A stretch of 64,000 nucleotides of DNA from USCg-Taylor sp050740455 (GTDB lineage: Bacteria > Pseudomonadota > Gammaproteobacteria > JACCXJ01). How positions within the stretch are numbered: position 1 is the stretch's first letter; each line of letters begins with the position of its first letter. The notes beneath the pieces were generated by a model. It was not told the DNA's origin. It saw nothing but the letters and a program-made list of their open reading frames with translations, and did no database searches. Shown in pieces: positions 8,993 to 18,247 of the stretch. A program made the translations under genes and the position numbers. Location of the stretch: contig JBOIDF010000006.1 in NCBI GenBank assembly GCA_050740455.1, forward strand, positions 1 through 64,000. The letters run 5' to 3'.

Positions 8993-9262
8993 ATGAGCTA
9001 CAAAAAACTGTCCGATCTCCCTAGTTCTCTCCGGCACGAGTTTCCTCGACGCGCGCAAGAGATCTACCGGGCTGCCTATAATCGCGTTTACGAGGTTTGC
9101 ATGGCCTCGGAAGATCTCCACGACGATCAAGCGATAGCAGAGACTGCCCATAAGGCGGCTCTATTAGCGGTCGAGATGGAATATGAGAAGGATGAGCAAG
9201 GCGGCTGGCGGCGAGCGCCGATAAGCGAAGACATGGACAAGGAAAAAATCCCCCCAAGCTAG
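8993..9262 (+). CDS. chaB: ChaB family protein
   Basis: An 89-residue protein with the ChaB layout: YKKLSDLPSSLRHEFPRRAQEIYRAAYN at the N-terminus, a conserved AHKAALLAVEMEYEKDE helix and a GGW motif near the end. ChaB-like proteins are small and soluble and were named from E. coli, where the gene lies next to the cation antiporter gene chaA; their role is poorly defined. Here there is no chaA neighbour. The tail (SEDMDKEKIPPS) is slightly longer than the usual end. The ATG at 8993 matches the family start, but no strong Shine-Dalgarno sequence precedes it. Confidence 0.85.
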   Translation: MSYKKLSDLPSSLRHEFPRRAQEIYRAAYNRVYEVCMASEDLHDDQAIAETAHKAALLAVEMEYEKDEQGGWRRAPISEDMDKEKIPPS

Positions 9263-9328
9263 TAGATCGTTTCTCGCATTCATTACGTATTGGAAGTCTT
9301 GAATATCGCCTCGGAACGCTATTGGCCG

Positions 9329-9395
9329 TCATCCCGGCGCAAGCCGGGATCCAGGTTTTACAGAGCATTCTGGATGCCAGCTTCCGCCGGCATGA
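9329..9395. repeat. REP-like palindromic doublet
   Basis: Two inverted copies of a 26-base unit face each other: TCATCCCGGCGCAAGC... at 9329-9354 and its imperfect reverse complement at 9370-9395 (4 mismatches in 26). Units of this sort (CCGGCG-AAGC-GG-ATCCAG) are typical extragenic palindromes of proteobacteria. The group II intron fragment begins at the very next base. Confidence 0.8.
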
Positions 9396-9600
9396 GTGCG
9401 TCCGCGAGGACGTTTTGTTAACAAGGTGAAAGTCCATGTCATATGAAATCGCGACATATGTAGCCGAAGGTAACTGCGTCGCCGTGAGGCGGGGTGGGGA
9501 GCAACCGGAGGCAAAAGAACAGCCCGTAGGATAACGAACCCGATTCGGCGGTATGACGCGGCGAGCCTGCTCATGCATGGTGAAGCCTGGAACTTGCCGG
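9396..9600 (+). mobile_element. 5' fragment of a bacterial group II intron
   Basis: The stretch begins with GTGCG, the usual 5' end of group II introns, and continues with landmarks I associate with domain I of such introns: AAGGTGAAAGTCC near 9422, TGTAGCCGAAGGTAACTG near 9459, and GTAGGATAACGAACCCGATTC near 9526. No reverse-transcriptase ORF and no 3' end (domains V-VI) follow. Instead the sequence runs into the broken end of hsdR. It is therefore a truncated remnant. The right boundary is approximate. The call rests on sequence resemblance; a covariance-model search would be decisive. Confidence 0.5.
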
Positions 9601-10590
9601 ACGCGCTGAGCCCTGCGTGTGCCAGACCACGCCCACGCGGCGGTCGCCCGGTTTGCCTCCAGGCTTGCCGCCTGCCTCGTAGCGGCCACGGTCCTGGGCC
9701 ACCTGATCCTCGCGTGCAAGCTCGGCCGCCCGCAGGGTCTCACCCACTGCCACTCGAACCGCGTGAAACTGGTGGTAGCCAGCCATCTTCTTGACGATGT
9801 GGCTGCCGCCATCGTCCTCGAAGACGATGAAATCGCGTACGAGGTCGAGGAAGCGTGCCGGTGCGAACACGCCCTCGATCACCACCTGAAGTTCCGGCAG
9901 GTGCGGGTCGGCCAGGGGCTCGCCCGCGATGGTGCGCCAGGGCTTGAACCACTCGCGCCCGGCGGTGAGCGTACCAGCGCGTGCCTCCACGCCGTCGGAG
10001 ATGACGAGCAAGGCATTCATCGCGAACAGCGATGCGATCTCGTTCTTGTAGGTCTGGAGTTGCTGGAACGCAGTCCACAGCGTGGCGTTCTCGTCCGCCG
10101 CGTTCTTGAGCTCGATGACCGCCAGCGGCAGGCCGTTGAGGAACAGCGTCACGTCCGGCCGGCGGCTGCGCTTGTTTTCCGCCACCGTAAACTGGCTGAC
10201 CGCCAGCCAGTCGTTGTCCGTGGGATCGTCGAAATCGATCGCCCGCGCCTGGGCGCCGCGGATCTCGCCCTCGGCGGTGCGGTACTCGACCGTCACCCCA
10301 TCGACCAGAAGCCGATGTAGAGTGCGATTACGCGCGACCAACTCAGCACCCTCGGGCCGCGTCAGCCTGCGGAAGGCATCCTCCAGCGCCTCGGCGGGCA
10401 GTCCAGGATTGAGCCGCGCCAGCGCGTCGCGCAATCGCCGCTCCAGCACCACCTGGCCGTAGTCCCCGCGTTCCGCGGCTGGCTCTCCGGGCGCGATCTG
10501 CGCGCCGTTGCGGACCGTCCAACCGATGCTCTCGAACCAGGCGAGGGCGGCCTGTTCGACGACGGATTCGGTGAAAGCAGAGGCGCTCAC
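9571..10590 (-). pseudogene. hsdR: Type I restriction subunit HsdR, truncated in the Walker A motif
   Basis: The GTG at 10590 overlaps the previous stop (GTGA) and starts a typical HsdR N-terminus (ESVVEQAALAWFESIGW). The nuclease core is present: RPDVTLFLNGLPLAVIELKN carries the Asp and the E-x-K of the PD-(D/E)XK site. Next comes the linker KKMAGYHQFHAVRVAV and then VGVVWHTQGS, the start of helicase motif I. At this point, where GSGKS should follow, the frame turns into unrelated residues (ARPASSRLHHA) and stops. About two thirds of a normal ~1000-residue HsdR, including the whole translocase, is missing. The break lies next to the intron fragment. Restriction by this system should be dead unless an hsdR exists elsewhere. 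Confidence 0.85.
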
Positions 10591-11351
10591 GCCGCGAAAT
10601 CCTGTCGCACCTGATCGCGCCCCGACCACAAGACCGGCCGGACCTCATAGCTGCGCATGGCGTCAAGTACGCTCTCCGAGATCGCGTGTTCGGAGTCGTT
10701 CAAGATCGCGTAGGCACGGGATTCGGGAGGACGAACTTCCTTGGTGTCGATCCATGAGAACGCCATCGCCTGAGCGGTGTCGCGGTTGGGACGGCTAATG
10801 GCCCTCACGATGCGCTCCGGCTGGACTCTCGATTTGGGGATCACGAAGTCGAAGAGGTGGTCGTATCCGCTCTTCCCAGTGAACTTTACCTTGGGGGTAT
10901 AGCGGATGTCGGACAGATCGAGCCAGGAAACGACGTCTTCGTAAAAGAGGCTCGCAACTACGGGCGATGCCAAGTAGAAGAGATCATTGACGGCGAGCAT
11001 GGCCTGCACGAGATTGTGTTTCCGGAGGGCGAAGTTATCCGGCGACGTGTGCACTTCGAGTGTCTGGTCGTTGACCTGCACGCCGAACCCGTTCAGCATC
11101 ATCTTCAGCAGGCCCTGCCGTTTCGCGCTGTCGATTTTGCAGCCGGACAGCTCAAGGTCCTGGAGAACGTAGCCGTCGTCGCTGAGCACGAAGCCCCCGT
11201 CGCGACGCTTGGCGTAGATCTGGATATGGTCGTTGTGACGATCCACGTACGGCGTCGTGATCTCGACCCAGTCGTTGATCTGACGGAGGGTGGTCTTGTC
11301 GCGCAGCCACGCCCAGTACTGATCCAGAAGACTCTGCACTTCGTTGATCAT
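10587..11351 (-). CDS. DUF1828/DUF1829 domain protein
   Basis: The 254-residue product begins at the ATG at 11351 (MINEVQSLLDQYWAWLRDKT). It carries a DUF1828-like N-terminal half (ITTPYVDRHNDHIQIYAK, FVLSDDGYVLQDLE) and a DUF1829-like C-terminal half (VKFTGKSGYDHLFDFVIPKS). The biochemical role of these domains is unknown; proteins of this kind often sit in mobile or defence regions. Its start overlaps the stop of the preceding DUF6978-like gene by 4 bp and its stop overlaps the hsdR start by 4 bp, so all three are translationally coupled within the type I restriction operon. It looks intact, although its neighbours on both sides are damaged. Confidence 0.8.
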   Translation of the reverse strand: MINEVQSLLDQYWAWLRDKTTLRQINDWVEITTPYVDRHNDHIQIYAKRRDGGFVLSDDGYVLQDLELSGCKIDSAKRQGLLKMMLNGFGVQVNDQTLEVHTSPDNFALRKHNLVQAMLAVNDLFYLASPVVASLFYEDVVSWLDLSDIRYTPKVKFTGKSGYDHLFDFVIPKSRVQPERIVRAISRPNRDTAQAMAFSWIDTKEVRPPESRAYAILNDSEHAISESVLDAMRSYEVRPVLWSGRDQVRQDFAA

Positions 11352-11798
11352 GTGAACAACCCTCGCTGGATCGCCGGTGGTTCGACTACGTTGCAGTACC
11401 GCATGAAGTCGTCGAGTGTCTGCCACGGGTTTCCCACGTTGGAGAACCGGTCGCTCGGCACCGGAACGGCCCACTTGTCACCATATCCCTCGCGGTACAG
11501 GTGGAGGTGCGGCGAGCCGATTTCCTCGCCGTCCGGGTTTCGATGCGGCGAACCGCCGAAGTCGAGCCGCACGAGAACGACCACCTGCCGGCCCCGGTTC
11601 TGATAGGTGCCCTTGGCGAGGTCTATCCGCCCTCTCCGCAGGTCGAGCACGAATAGCTCCCGGCGGTCGGCAGAGGCCAATGGAATCGAGATAGCTCCTC
11701 CGAGGTCAGGGTAGTTCCAGTGTGTGTTGTCCACCCGGGTGCTTGGCCATCGCGAAGAGGGCGTCCGCCTCGTGCTGCGTGAGGTTGAGCTCTGCCAT
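11348..11798 (-). pseudogene. DUF6978-like protein gene, frameshifted near its start
   Basis: Two frames join into one family-like protein. The ATG at 11798 (overlapping the hsdS stop as TGATG) gives MAELNLTQHEADALFAMAKH and then runs into a stop. A second frame, starting at GTG 11734, gives the conserved body: NYPDLGGAISIPL, ARQ-like QVVVLVRLDFGG, HRNPDGEEIGSPHLHLY, and TLDDFMRYCN at the end. A shift of one base around 11735-11740 (CACCCGGGTGG) separates them. It is a real frameshift, a sequencing error, or internal initiation at the GTG. The product would be a small protein encoded as a pair with the DUF1828 gene. The DUF number is from memory of the motif pattern. Confidence 0.6.
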
Positions 11799-13420
11799 CA
11801 GGTTTCCCTTACAGCTACGCGCCCCGCATCCTTCACCCGCAGCTCGCCAGTGATGAGCTTGGGCAGTAGCGTGTCGCGCAGGGCGGCAAGGGTGCAGGAT
11901 TCATGGATGGACGCGATGATGCGTTCCACTGCTGGCCGAATCTGCGTCGTGAACGCCTGTGCGACGCTCTCCGGAGGGATCACCACCGGATAGCGTGCCA
12001 TCTCGCTCCAGCTTGTGCGCGGCATCTTCGTGCCAGTTGAGCCTGCGTTCGTGTAGTCCACAAAGGCCGTGCTTGAAACGTGACCCAGCATGAAGCCGAA
12101 CCACGCTTCCTCGCGGGAGGTCACCACAACGATGTCGGTCGAGCACACACTATCCACTGGAGCGACGCCGACCTTGTGAAAGTAGGGGCGGAGCTTCCCA
12201 AAGAGGATCTCGCCTCGCTTGAACTCGAACTTGTTGCTCTCAAGACCGTTGGCGACGCCCCACTCCGAAAGGGCGATGCAGCGCTTCGGTATGTGCTCCA
12301 GCGCGATGTACGGTGTGGCTGCGTCTATCTTATCCGGCTGAACTCCACGGCGGGGATGCTTCGCCACATCGCCGAGAGTCCCCATGTCCCACCCCGCCGG
12401 AATCTCTCCCAGCTCGGAGTCCTGGAAGCGGTCGGGAAAGAGATCGGCGATGTGGGGCGGCAATTCGTAGGGTGGGTTAGCGGCGTAGTCGCGTAACCCA
12501 CCATCGGCCTTGTCCGGTGGGTTACGCCCTGACGGGCTAAGCCACCCTACATTTTTTGGTTGCTTGGCGCGGACGGGGTCGAAGTCCACGAACCACGACT
12601 TGAAGAGCGCCCGCGCCATCGCCTCCAGCGTCTCGCTCATCCGTTGGTTCAGCTCGATTTTGTCGTCCAGCGTGCCGAGGATGTGGGCGATGGCGCGTTG
12701 TTCACCGACGTCCGGCGGAATGCGCACGTCGGCTTGATGAAGGTGATTGCGGTTCAGACCCGACACAGCGGCCTTGTCTGAGTACGCGAGGAAATCCAGC
12801 CCGCGTAGGAAGTAGCTGACAAACCGCGGATCGTTGCCCTTGAAGTCGCGGACGTAGAGCGTCGTGTTGAGCGGCCAGAAATCCTCCTTGACGTAGAACA
12901 CCTGGCCCAGCGTGCCATATCGGCCGGTCACGACGCCTGGTCCTTTGACCATCGCTACCGAGTGATAGGCAGTCACACCTGACGAGGAAACAAGCGGCAC
13001 ACTGCCGGGAATCCGGTCCCGTTGAGGAAGATCATAACCACGCTTCAACTCGATGACGTCCCCGAGCGCGGCTTCCCGCCACTCACCCCCCATACCCGAT
13101 TCCGTTCTTTTTCCCTCCTGCAACACCACCTTGTCCCGTTCGATGATTTGGCGAAACGACTCACTGATGGTCGCCCAGTCCACGACGTCTACCTTGAACG
13201 GCAGGTCGGATCCGGAAAAGTCGCTGCTCAGCGCCGCGCTGACAGATAGGCTCAATGGTGTTTCCCCGATGACGGCGAGGTCCAGATCAGAGTATTCCTT
13301 GTCGTTCCATTTAGCGCGGGAGCCGAAGGCCCATACTTCGCGATCGGGCACATGGCGTCGAAGGATGTCGGCGACGATGACCCAGTGATCGGGCCGGATG
13401 TCGATCAGCGGGTCAGGCAT
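11798..13420 (-). CDS. hsdS: MNT nucleotidyltransferase fused to type I specificity subunit HsdS
   Basis: This one 540-residue frame holds two proteins. Residues 1-105 are a minimal nucleotidyltransferase: VWAFGSRAKWN, then SDLDLAVIG with the GS-x9-DxD-type active site, and a later acidic residue in VDVVDW. From residue 110 an ordinary HsdS begins (MGGEWREAALGDVIELKRG), with target-recognition domain 1, the conserved helix IAHILGTLDDKIELNQRMSE plus FKSWFVDFDPV, recognition domain 2 (ELGEIPAGWDMGTLGDV), and the final helix ending TLLPKLITGELRV. Normally these are separate genes. The junction codons contain AAAAA and GGGGGG runs, so a one-base change could have fused them. A 28-codon repeat insertion lies in the spacer. 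The HEPN partner gene overlaps its start by 8 bp. Confidence 0.85.
   Translation of the reverse strand: MPDPLIDIRPDHWVIVADILRRHVPDREVWAFGSRAKWNDKEYSDLDLAVIGETPLSLSVSAALSSDFSGSDLPFKVDVVDWATISESFRQIIERDKVVLQEGKRTESGMGGEWREAALGDVIELKRGYDLPQRDRIPGSVPLVSSSGVTAYHSVAMVKGPGVVTGRYGTLGQVFYVKEDFWPLNTTLYVRDFKGNDPRFVSYFLRGLDFLAYSDKAAVSGLNRNHLHQADVRIPPDVGEQRAIAHILGTLDDKIELNQRMSETLEAMARALFKSWFVDFDPVRAKQPKNVGWLSPSGRNPPDKADGGLRDYAANPPYELPPHIADLFPDRFQDSELGEIPAGWDMGTLGDVAKHPRRGVQPDKIDAATPYIALEHIPKRCIALSEWGVANGLESNKFEFKRGEILFGKLRPYFHKVGVAPVDSVCSTDIVVVTSREEAWFGFMLGHVSSTAFVDYTNAGSTGTKMPRTSWSEMARYPVVIPPESVAQAFTTQIRPAVERIIASIHESCTLAALRDTLLPKLITGELRVKDAGRVAVRET
12467..12550. repeat. 84-bp palindromic element inserted in frame in hsdS
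   Basis: The element begins GTAGGGTGGGTTAGCGGCG and ends with the inverted form GACGGGCTAAGCCACCCTAC, with a second inverted pair (CGTAACCCACC / GGTGGGTTACG) inside. It is 84 bp long, a multiple of three, and encodes residues of the GLRDYAANPPYEL type in the spacer between the two HsdS recognition domains. Repeats of this GTAGGGTGG...TAACCCACC form are dispersed in many proteobacterial genomes. Confidence 0.8.
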
Positions 13421-13838
13421 TGCGCGCTTCGAGCGTTTTTAACAGCGCCCTGGCATCGCCGAGAAATGCGAGGGTTCCGCGATAAACCTGCATGGCCTTT
13501 TTGTGGTCGTAGGCGTGGGAGGTGATGTTGCGCAGTGCGCGATAATCGAACCAATCTTCTACATCGGCAATTAGGCCGCGCTCAGCGGCGGTACGAAGCA
13601 GCTCGCGATAATCCGCGAAGTCGGCGTCCGTTGGAGTGGCCGCATCCAGCTCGATACGCCGACGAATCATCTTGACGCTGAGCTCGTATACAAACTCGAA
13701 GTTTTGAATCACGCCGGCGATCAACGTGTTCTGTACCGCCTTGGGTTGCGCGTCGAACCACTTTTCGTCGCTCACCACGGCAATGCTCTCTTCAAGAGAA
13801 TTGGTCGCATTGACGAGCGGGTTAAGGTCCAGTTTCAT
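13413..13838 (-). CDS. HEPN / nucleotidyltransferase substrate-binding-like protein
   Basis: The 141-residue, mostly helical product (MKLDLNPLVNATNSLEESI, a conserved IQNFEFVYELSVKMIRRR helix, then an R-x4-H motif in RALRNITSHAYD) belongs to the HI0074-like 'nucleotidyltransferase substrate binding' group of HEPN proteins. In known HEPN/MNT pairs the HEPN protein is an RNase-like toxin that the MNT partner silences, often by AMPylation. Here the R-x4-H motif of active HEPN toxins is present as RNITSH. The ATG at 13838 has AGGAC upstream. The stop overlaps the start of the MNT::HsdS fusion by 8 bp, so the toxin gene precedes its antitoxin domain as in other pairs. Confidence 0.85.
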   Translation of the reverse strand: MKLDLNPLVNATNSLEESIAVVSDEKWFDAQPKAVQNTLIAGVIQNFEFVYELSVKMIRRRIELDAATPTDADFADYRELLRTAAERGLIADVEDWFDYRALRNITSHAYDHKKAMQVYRGTLAFLGDARALLKTLEARNA

Positions 13839-13852
13839 TGCTTGTCCTAGAA

Positions 13853-14098
13853 TCACGCCGCAACCTGTTGCCATTGAGTAACCTGCACCACGGTATTTTT
13901 GCGACGCGCGTCCTCAGTGATGTTTTCCAGCTTCGCCGCCACGGGGTCGTCGATCCACGCATCGCCGCACTTCGTACAGACGAACGCAGGGACCTCTCTG
14001 ACCACGACGACACCGAATTTCAGATCAACGGCGAAGGTTGTGGTGCCTGGTTGCTTTTCGCCGCCGCAAAGAGGGCAACGCCCAAGGTTTTCGCTCAT
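13853..14098 (-). CDS. YgiT/MqsA-type zinc-finger protein
   Basis: An 81-residue protein with two CxxC pairs: CPLCGG at residues 8-13 and CTKCGDAW around residues 41-48. This is the YgiT-type zinc finger seen at the N-terminus of MqsA antitoxins. The C-terminal ~30 residues are short and lack a full HTH domain. Its ATG overlaps the stop of the DUF4258 gene by 4 bp. DUF4258-YgiT pairs are a frequent toxin-antitoxin-like arrangement, with DUF4258 as the RelE/MqsR-fold partner. Placed between hsdM and the HEPN gene, it is a second passenger module of the type I operon. Confidence 0.85.
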   Translation of the reverse strand: MSENLGRCPLCGGEKQPGTTTFAVDLKFGVVVVREVPAFVCTKCGDAWIDDPVAAKLENITEDARRKNTVVQVTQWQQVAA

Positions 14099-14410
14099 GA
14101 CTTTTTCCTCCTGGTCCGGAAATCCGATTCGAAATGTTCAAGGTCGGGACGATATGCGGTGATGACATGACATATTCGGGCGGCGGGATCAGCGGCGGCC
14201 ACCACGTGCACCGGCTCCGCCTCGACGTACAAGACGAGGCAACTCGGGTATGGACGATCCGTCGGGTAGACCTCGATCACCTCACCGTTCATGATAGCGC
14301 GCACGACTTCGGCGCGGGAAACCCCGCGCTCCAGAAACCGCTCCAACGCATGCTGATGCCATTGAACGCGTCCCTGCGCCGCGGCGTCCCGTAGCACCCC
14401 GATGTCAAAA

Positions 14411-14421
<11 letters not shown>
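14095..14421 (-). CDS. DUF4258 protein, putative toxin of a YgiT-type pair
   Basis: The 108-residue product shows the DUF4258 pattern: WHQHALERFLERGVSRAEVVRAI, then GEVIEVYPTDRPYPSCLVLY, and a C-terminal strand VITAYRPD. DUF4258 resembles the RelE/MqsR fold, and these proteins are generally taken for mRNA-interferase-like toxins or their relatives, next to a YgiT zinc-finger antitoxin. The start at 14421 overlaps the hsdM 3' end by 11 bp and the stop overlaps the YgiT start by 4 bp, so expression depends on the hsd transcript. No frame damage is visible. Toxin activity is inferred from family context only. Confidence 0.8.
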
Positions 14422-16156
<1,735 letters not shown>

Positions 16157-16201
16157 CTTCGGCACCTCGAAAGCGCCTACCGGGGCGGACTTGAGGGACA
16201 C

Positions 16202-16529
16202 CGCAAAGGGTACGATATGCTCTAGTGTGACCGGCCCGCGCTGGGACGTTAATGTTACGCAATGAGCCGTCCTATTGCGACACGTCCTGCGCGGGAAGTC
16301 GGCCTAAGGAACAGGACACCGGGGTCTTTTGGTACCCGCCGCCAGCGACATCGATCGGCAAGCTGGCTGGCGTCGGGCCGTGACCGCTCTTGGGCCTCGA
16401 GCTCCCCAGCGGTGCCGCGTCCATCAACAGGATATATTCTCAGCCATGCAGGGAAAAAAATCCCAGCAAGTACTGGCAGATGCCGGGTCTTCTGGAACGC
16501 TCCGGACGTTGCCGGACGTGGATGTCGCT
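16202..16529. other. Gap between hsdM and ychF; possible weak ychF terminator
   Basis: No gene with recognisable content is seen on either strand. Near 16455-16485 the minus strand reads CCAGTACTTGCTGG and then a run of seven T, which could be a short terminator hairpin after ychF. The stem is only four to five pairs, so the call is weak. The part near 16210-16260 upstream of hsdM must hold the promoter of the restriction operon, but no clear -35/-10 pair stands out. Confidence 0.35.
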
Positions 16530-17621
16530 TTAAACCTTGAAGCGGAAACGTATGACATCGCCGTCACGAAGGACGTATTCCTTGCCTTCCAGACGCCACT
16601 TACCGGCTTCCTTCGCCCCATTCTCGCCGCGGTAGGTCAGAAAATCGTCATAGCCGATGACCTCGGCGCGGATAAACCCGCGCTCGAAGTCCGTGTGAAT
16701 GACCCCGGCCGCCTGGAGCGCCGTCGCTCCCACCGGAATCGTCCAGGCGCGTGCTTCTTTCGGGCTAGCGGTAAAATAGGTGTGCAAGCCCAGCAACGCG
16801 TAGCCGGCGCGGATCAGTCGATTGAGGCCGGGTTCCTCGAGGCCGAGCGCCGTCAAGTACTCGCGGCGTTCGCCCTCGCTCAAGCACACGAGCTCCGCCT
16901 CTAAGGCGGCGCAAACGACGAGACTGGCCGCACCTTCACGCGCGGCGTACTCTGCGAGATCCTCCGTCCAGCGATTTCCGCGAAGCTCCGCCTCCTTGAC
17001 GTTGGCGATATAAATCGTGGGCTTCATCGTTAACAGCTGCAGATCGCGCAAAAGCGCGCGTTCTTGGGAGGTGAAACCCGCCGACCGCAGCGCTAGACCC
17101 GAATCGAGGCGAGTGCGCGCGGTCTCGAAAACCTCCCTCGCGGCCCAGGCTTCCTGGTCGCCGATCGTGGTGCGCTTGACGGCGCGCTCCAAGGCGCGCT
17201 CGACCGTCTCGAGGTCCGCGAGGCAGATCTCGGTATGGATGGTCTCGATGTCGGACAGAGGATCGACGTGACCTGCCACATGCACCACAGTATCGTCCTT
17301 GAAGCAGCGCACGACCTGGGCCATGGCTTGTGTTTCGCGGATATGGGCCAGGAACTGGTTGCCCAAGCCCCCGCCCTTGGAAGCCCCGGCCACCAGGCCC
17401 GCGATATCGACAAATTCCAGTTGGGCCGGAACGATTTTTTGCGGCTTGACGATGTCCGCGAGCGCCGTTAAGCGAGGGTCGGGTACGGCGACCAGACCGA
17501 TGTTCGGGTCGATGGTGCAGAAAGGATAATTTTCCGCCGCGATCGAGGCTTTAGTGAGCGCATTAAACAGCGTGGACTTACCGACATTCGGAAGACCCAC
17601 GATTCCGCATTTAAACCCCAT
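16530..17621 (-). CDS. ychF: Ribosome-associated GTP/ATP-binding protein YchF (OLA1 type)
   Basis: A 363-residue Obg-related P-loop protein. The N-terminus carries G1 (GLPNVGKSTLFNAL, residues about 8-21), followed by the G3-like DIAGLV, an inserted coiled-coil helical region around residues 130-200, and the C-terminal TGS domain ending DGDVIRFRF. In YchF the G4 motif is altered (here NVKEAE), which goes with ATP preference. YchF binds ribosomes and takes part in translation quality control and stress responses. It follows pth by 17 bp, the usual pth-ychF operon order, and is the last gene of this leftward group. Confidence 0.95.
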   Translation of the reverse strand: MGFKCGIVGLPNVGKSTLFNALTKASIAAENYPFCTIDPNIGLVAVPDPRLTALADIVKPQKIVPAQLEFVDIAGLVAGASKGGGLGNQFLAHIRETQAMAQVVRCFKDDTVVHVAGHVDPLSDIETIHTEICLADLETVERALERAVKRTTIGDQEAWAAREVFETARTRLDSGLALRSAGFTSQERALLRDLQLLTMKPTIYIANVKEAELRGNRWTEDLAEYAAREGAASLVVCAALEAELVCLSEGERREYLTALGLEEPGLNRLIRAGYALLGLHTYFTASPKEARAWTIPVGATALQAAGVIHTDFERGFIRAEVIGYDDFLTYRGENGAKEAGKWRLEGKEYVLRDGDVIRFRFKV

Positions 17622-17638
17622 CAGGAAAGGGGCGAAGC

Positions 17639-18235
17639 TTAGAGCTTGTCACCGCGCTGATGCAGACGATTCATTGCCCCCGGGAGATCGCCGCTGACGA
17701 TCCGAGGCAGCAGCTCGAGGGCCGTGTCGAGCGCCGATCCGATCGCTTCCCGATCGGCGCTCGAGGGGCGGCTCAAGAGAAAAGGCGTGACCAGCTCGCG
17801 CGCTCCCGGGTGTCCAACTCCTACGCGCAGGCGAATAAAACCGGGATCGGGCAGGCAGGCCAAAATATCCCGCAGGCCATTGTGCCCGCCGTGACCCCCG
17901 CCGCATTTCAAGCGCACCGTTCCGGGGGGGAGATCCAACTCATCGTAGGCCACCAATACCGATGCCGCCGGCATTCGATAATAGTGCGTGAACGCGGCGA
18001 CGCTGCGCCCGCTATGGTTCATGAACGCCATGGGCTTCAGCAACCAACACTCACGGCCCGCGAGACGGACCCGGGTGATGTGGCCAAAAAAATGCCTTTG
18101 TTCCTGAAATTCGGCGTTGCACGAGCGCGCGATCCGATCCAGCAGCCAGAAACCGATATTGTGACGCGTCTCCGCGTACTCGGGGCCCGGGTTGCCAAGA
18201 CCGACGATGAGATCGATCCCCGCGTGGTCCGACAC
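17639..18235 (-). CDS. pth: Peptidyl-tRNA hydrolase
   Basis: The 198-residue enzyme frees tRNA from peptidyl-tRNA that drops off ribosomes. It shows the Pth pattern VGLGNPGPEYAETRHNIGFW with the catalytic His at residue 25, then KPMAFMNHSGRSV, VAYDELDLPPGTVRLK and GGGHGGHNGLRDI with the substrate-binding Asn. Length is standard for the family. It lies between rplY (12 bp upstream) and ychF (17 bp downstream), the arrangement common in gamma- and betaproteobacteria. Nothing unusual is seen. Confidence 0.96.
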   Translation of the reverse strand: MSDHAGIDLIVGLGNPGPEYAETRHNIGFWLLDRIARSCNAEFQEQRHFFGHITRVRLAGRECWLLKPMAFMNHSGRSVAAFTHYYRMPAASVLVAYDELDLPPGTVRLKCGGGHGGHNGLRDILACLPDPGFIRLRVGVGHPGARELVTPFLLSRPSSADREAIGSALDTALELLPRIVSGDLPGAMNRLHQRGDKL

Positions 18236-18247
18236 GTCCGAGCCAGA

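Noticed and set aside
16262..16904. Two plus-strand frames in the hsdM-ychF gap reaching into ychF
   Set aside because: They lack ribosome-binding sites and family content, and most of the second one is antisense to ychF.
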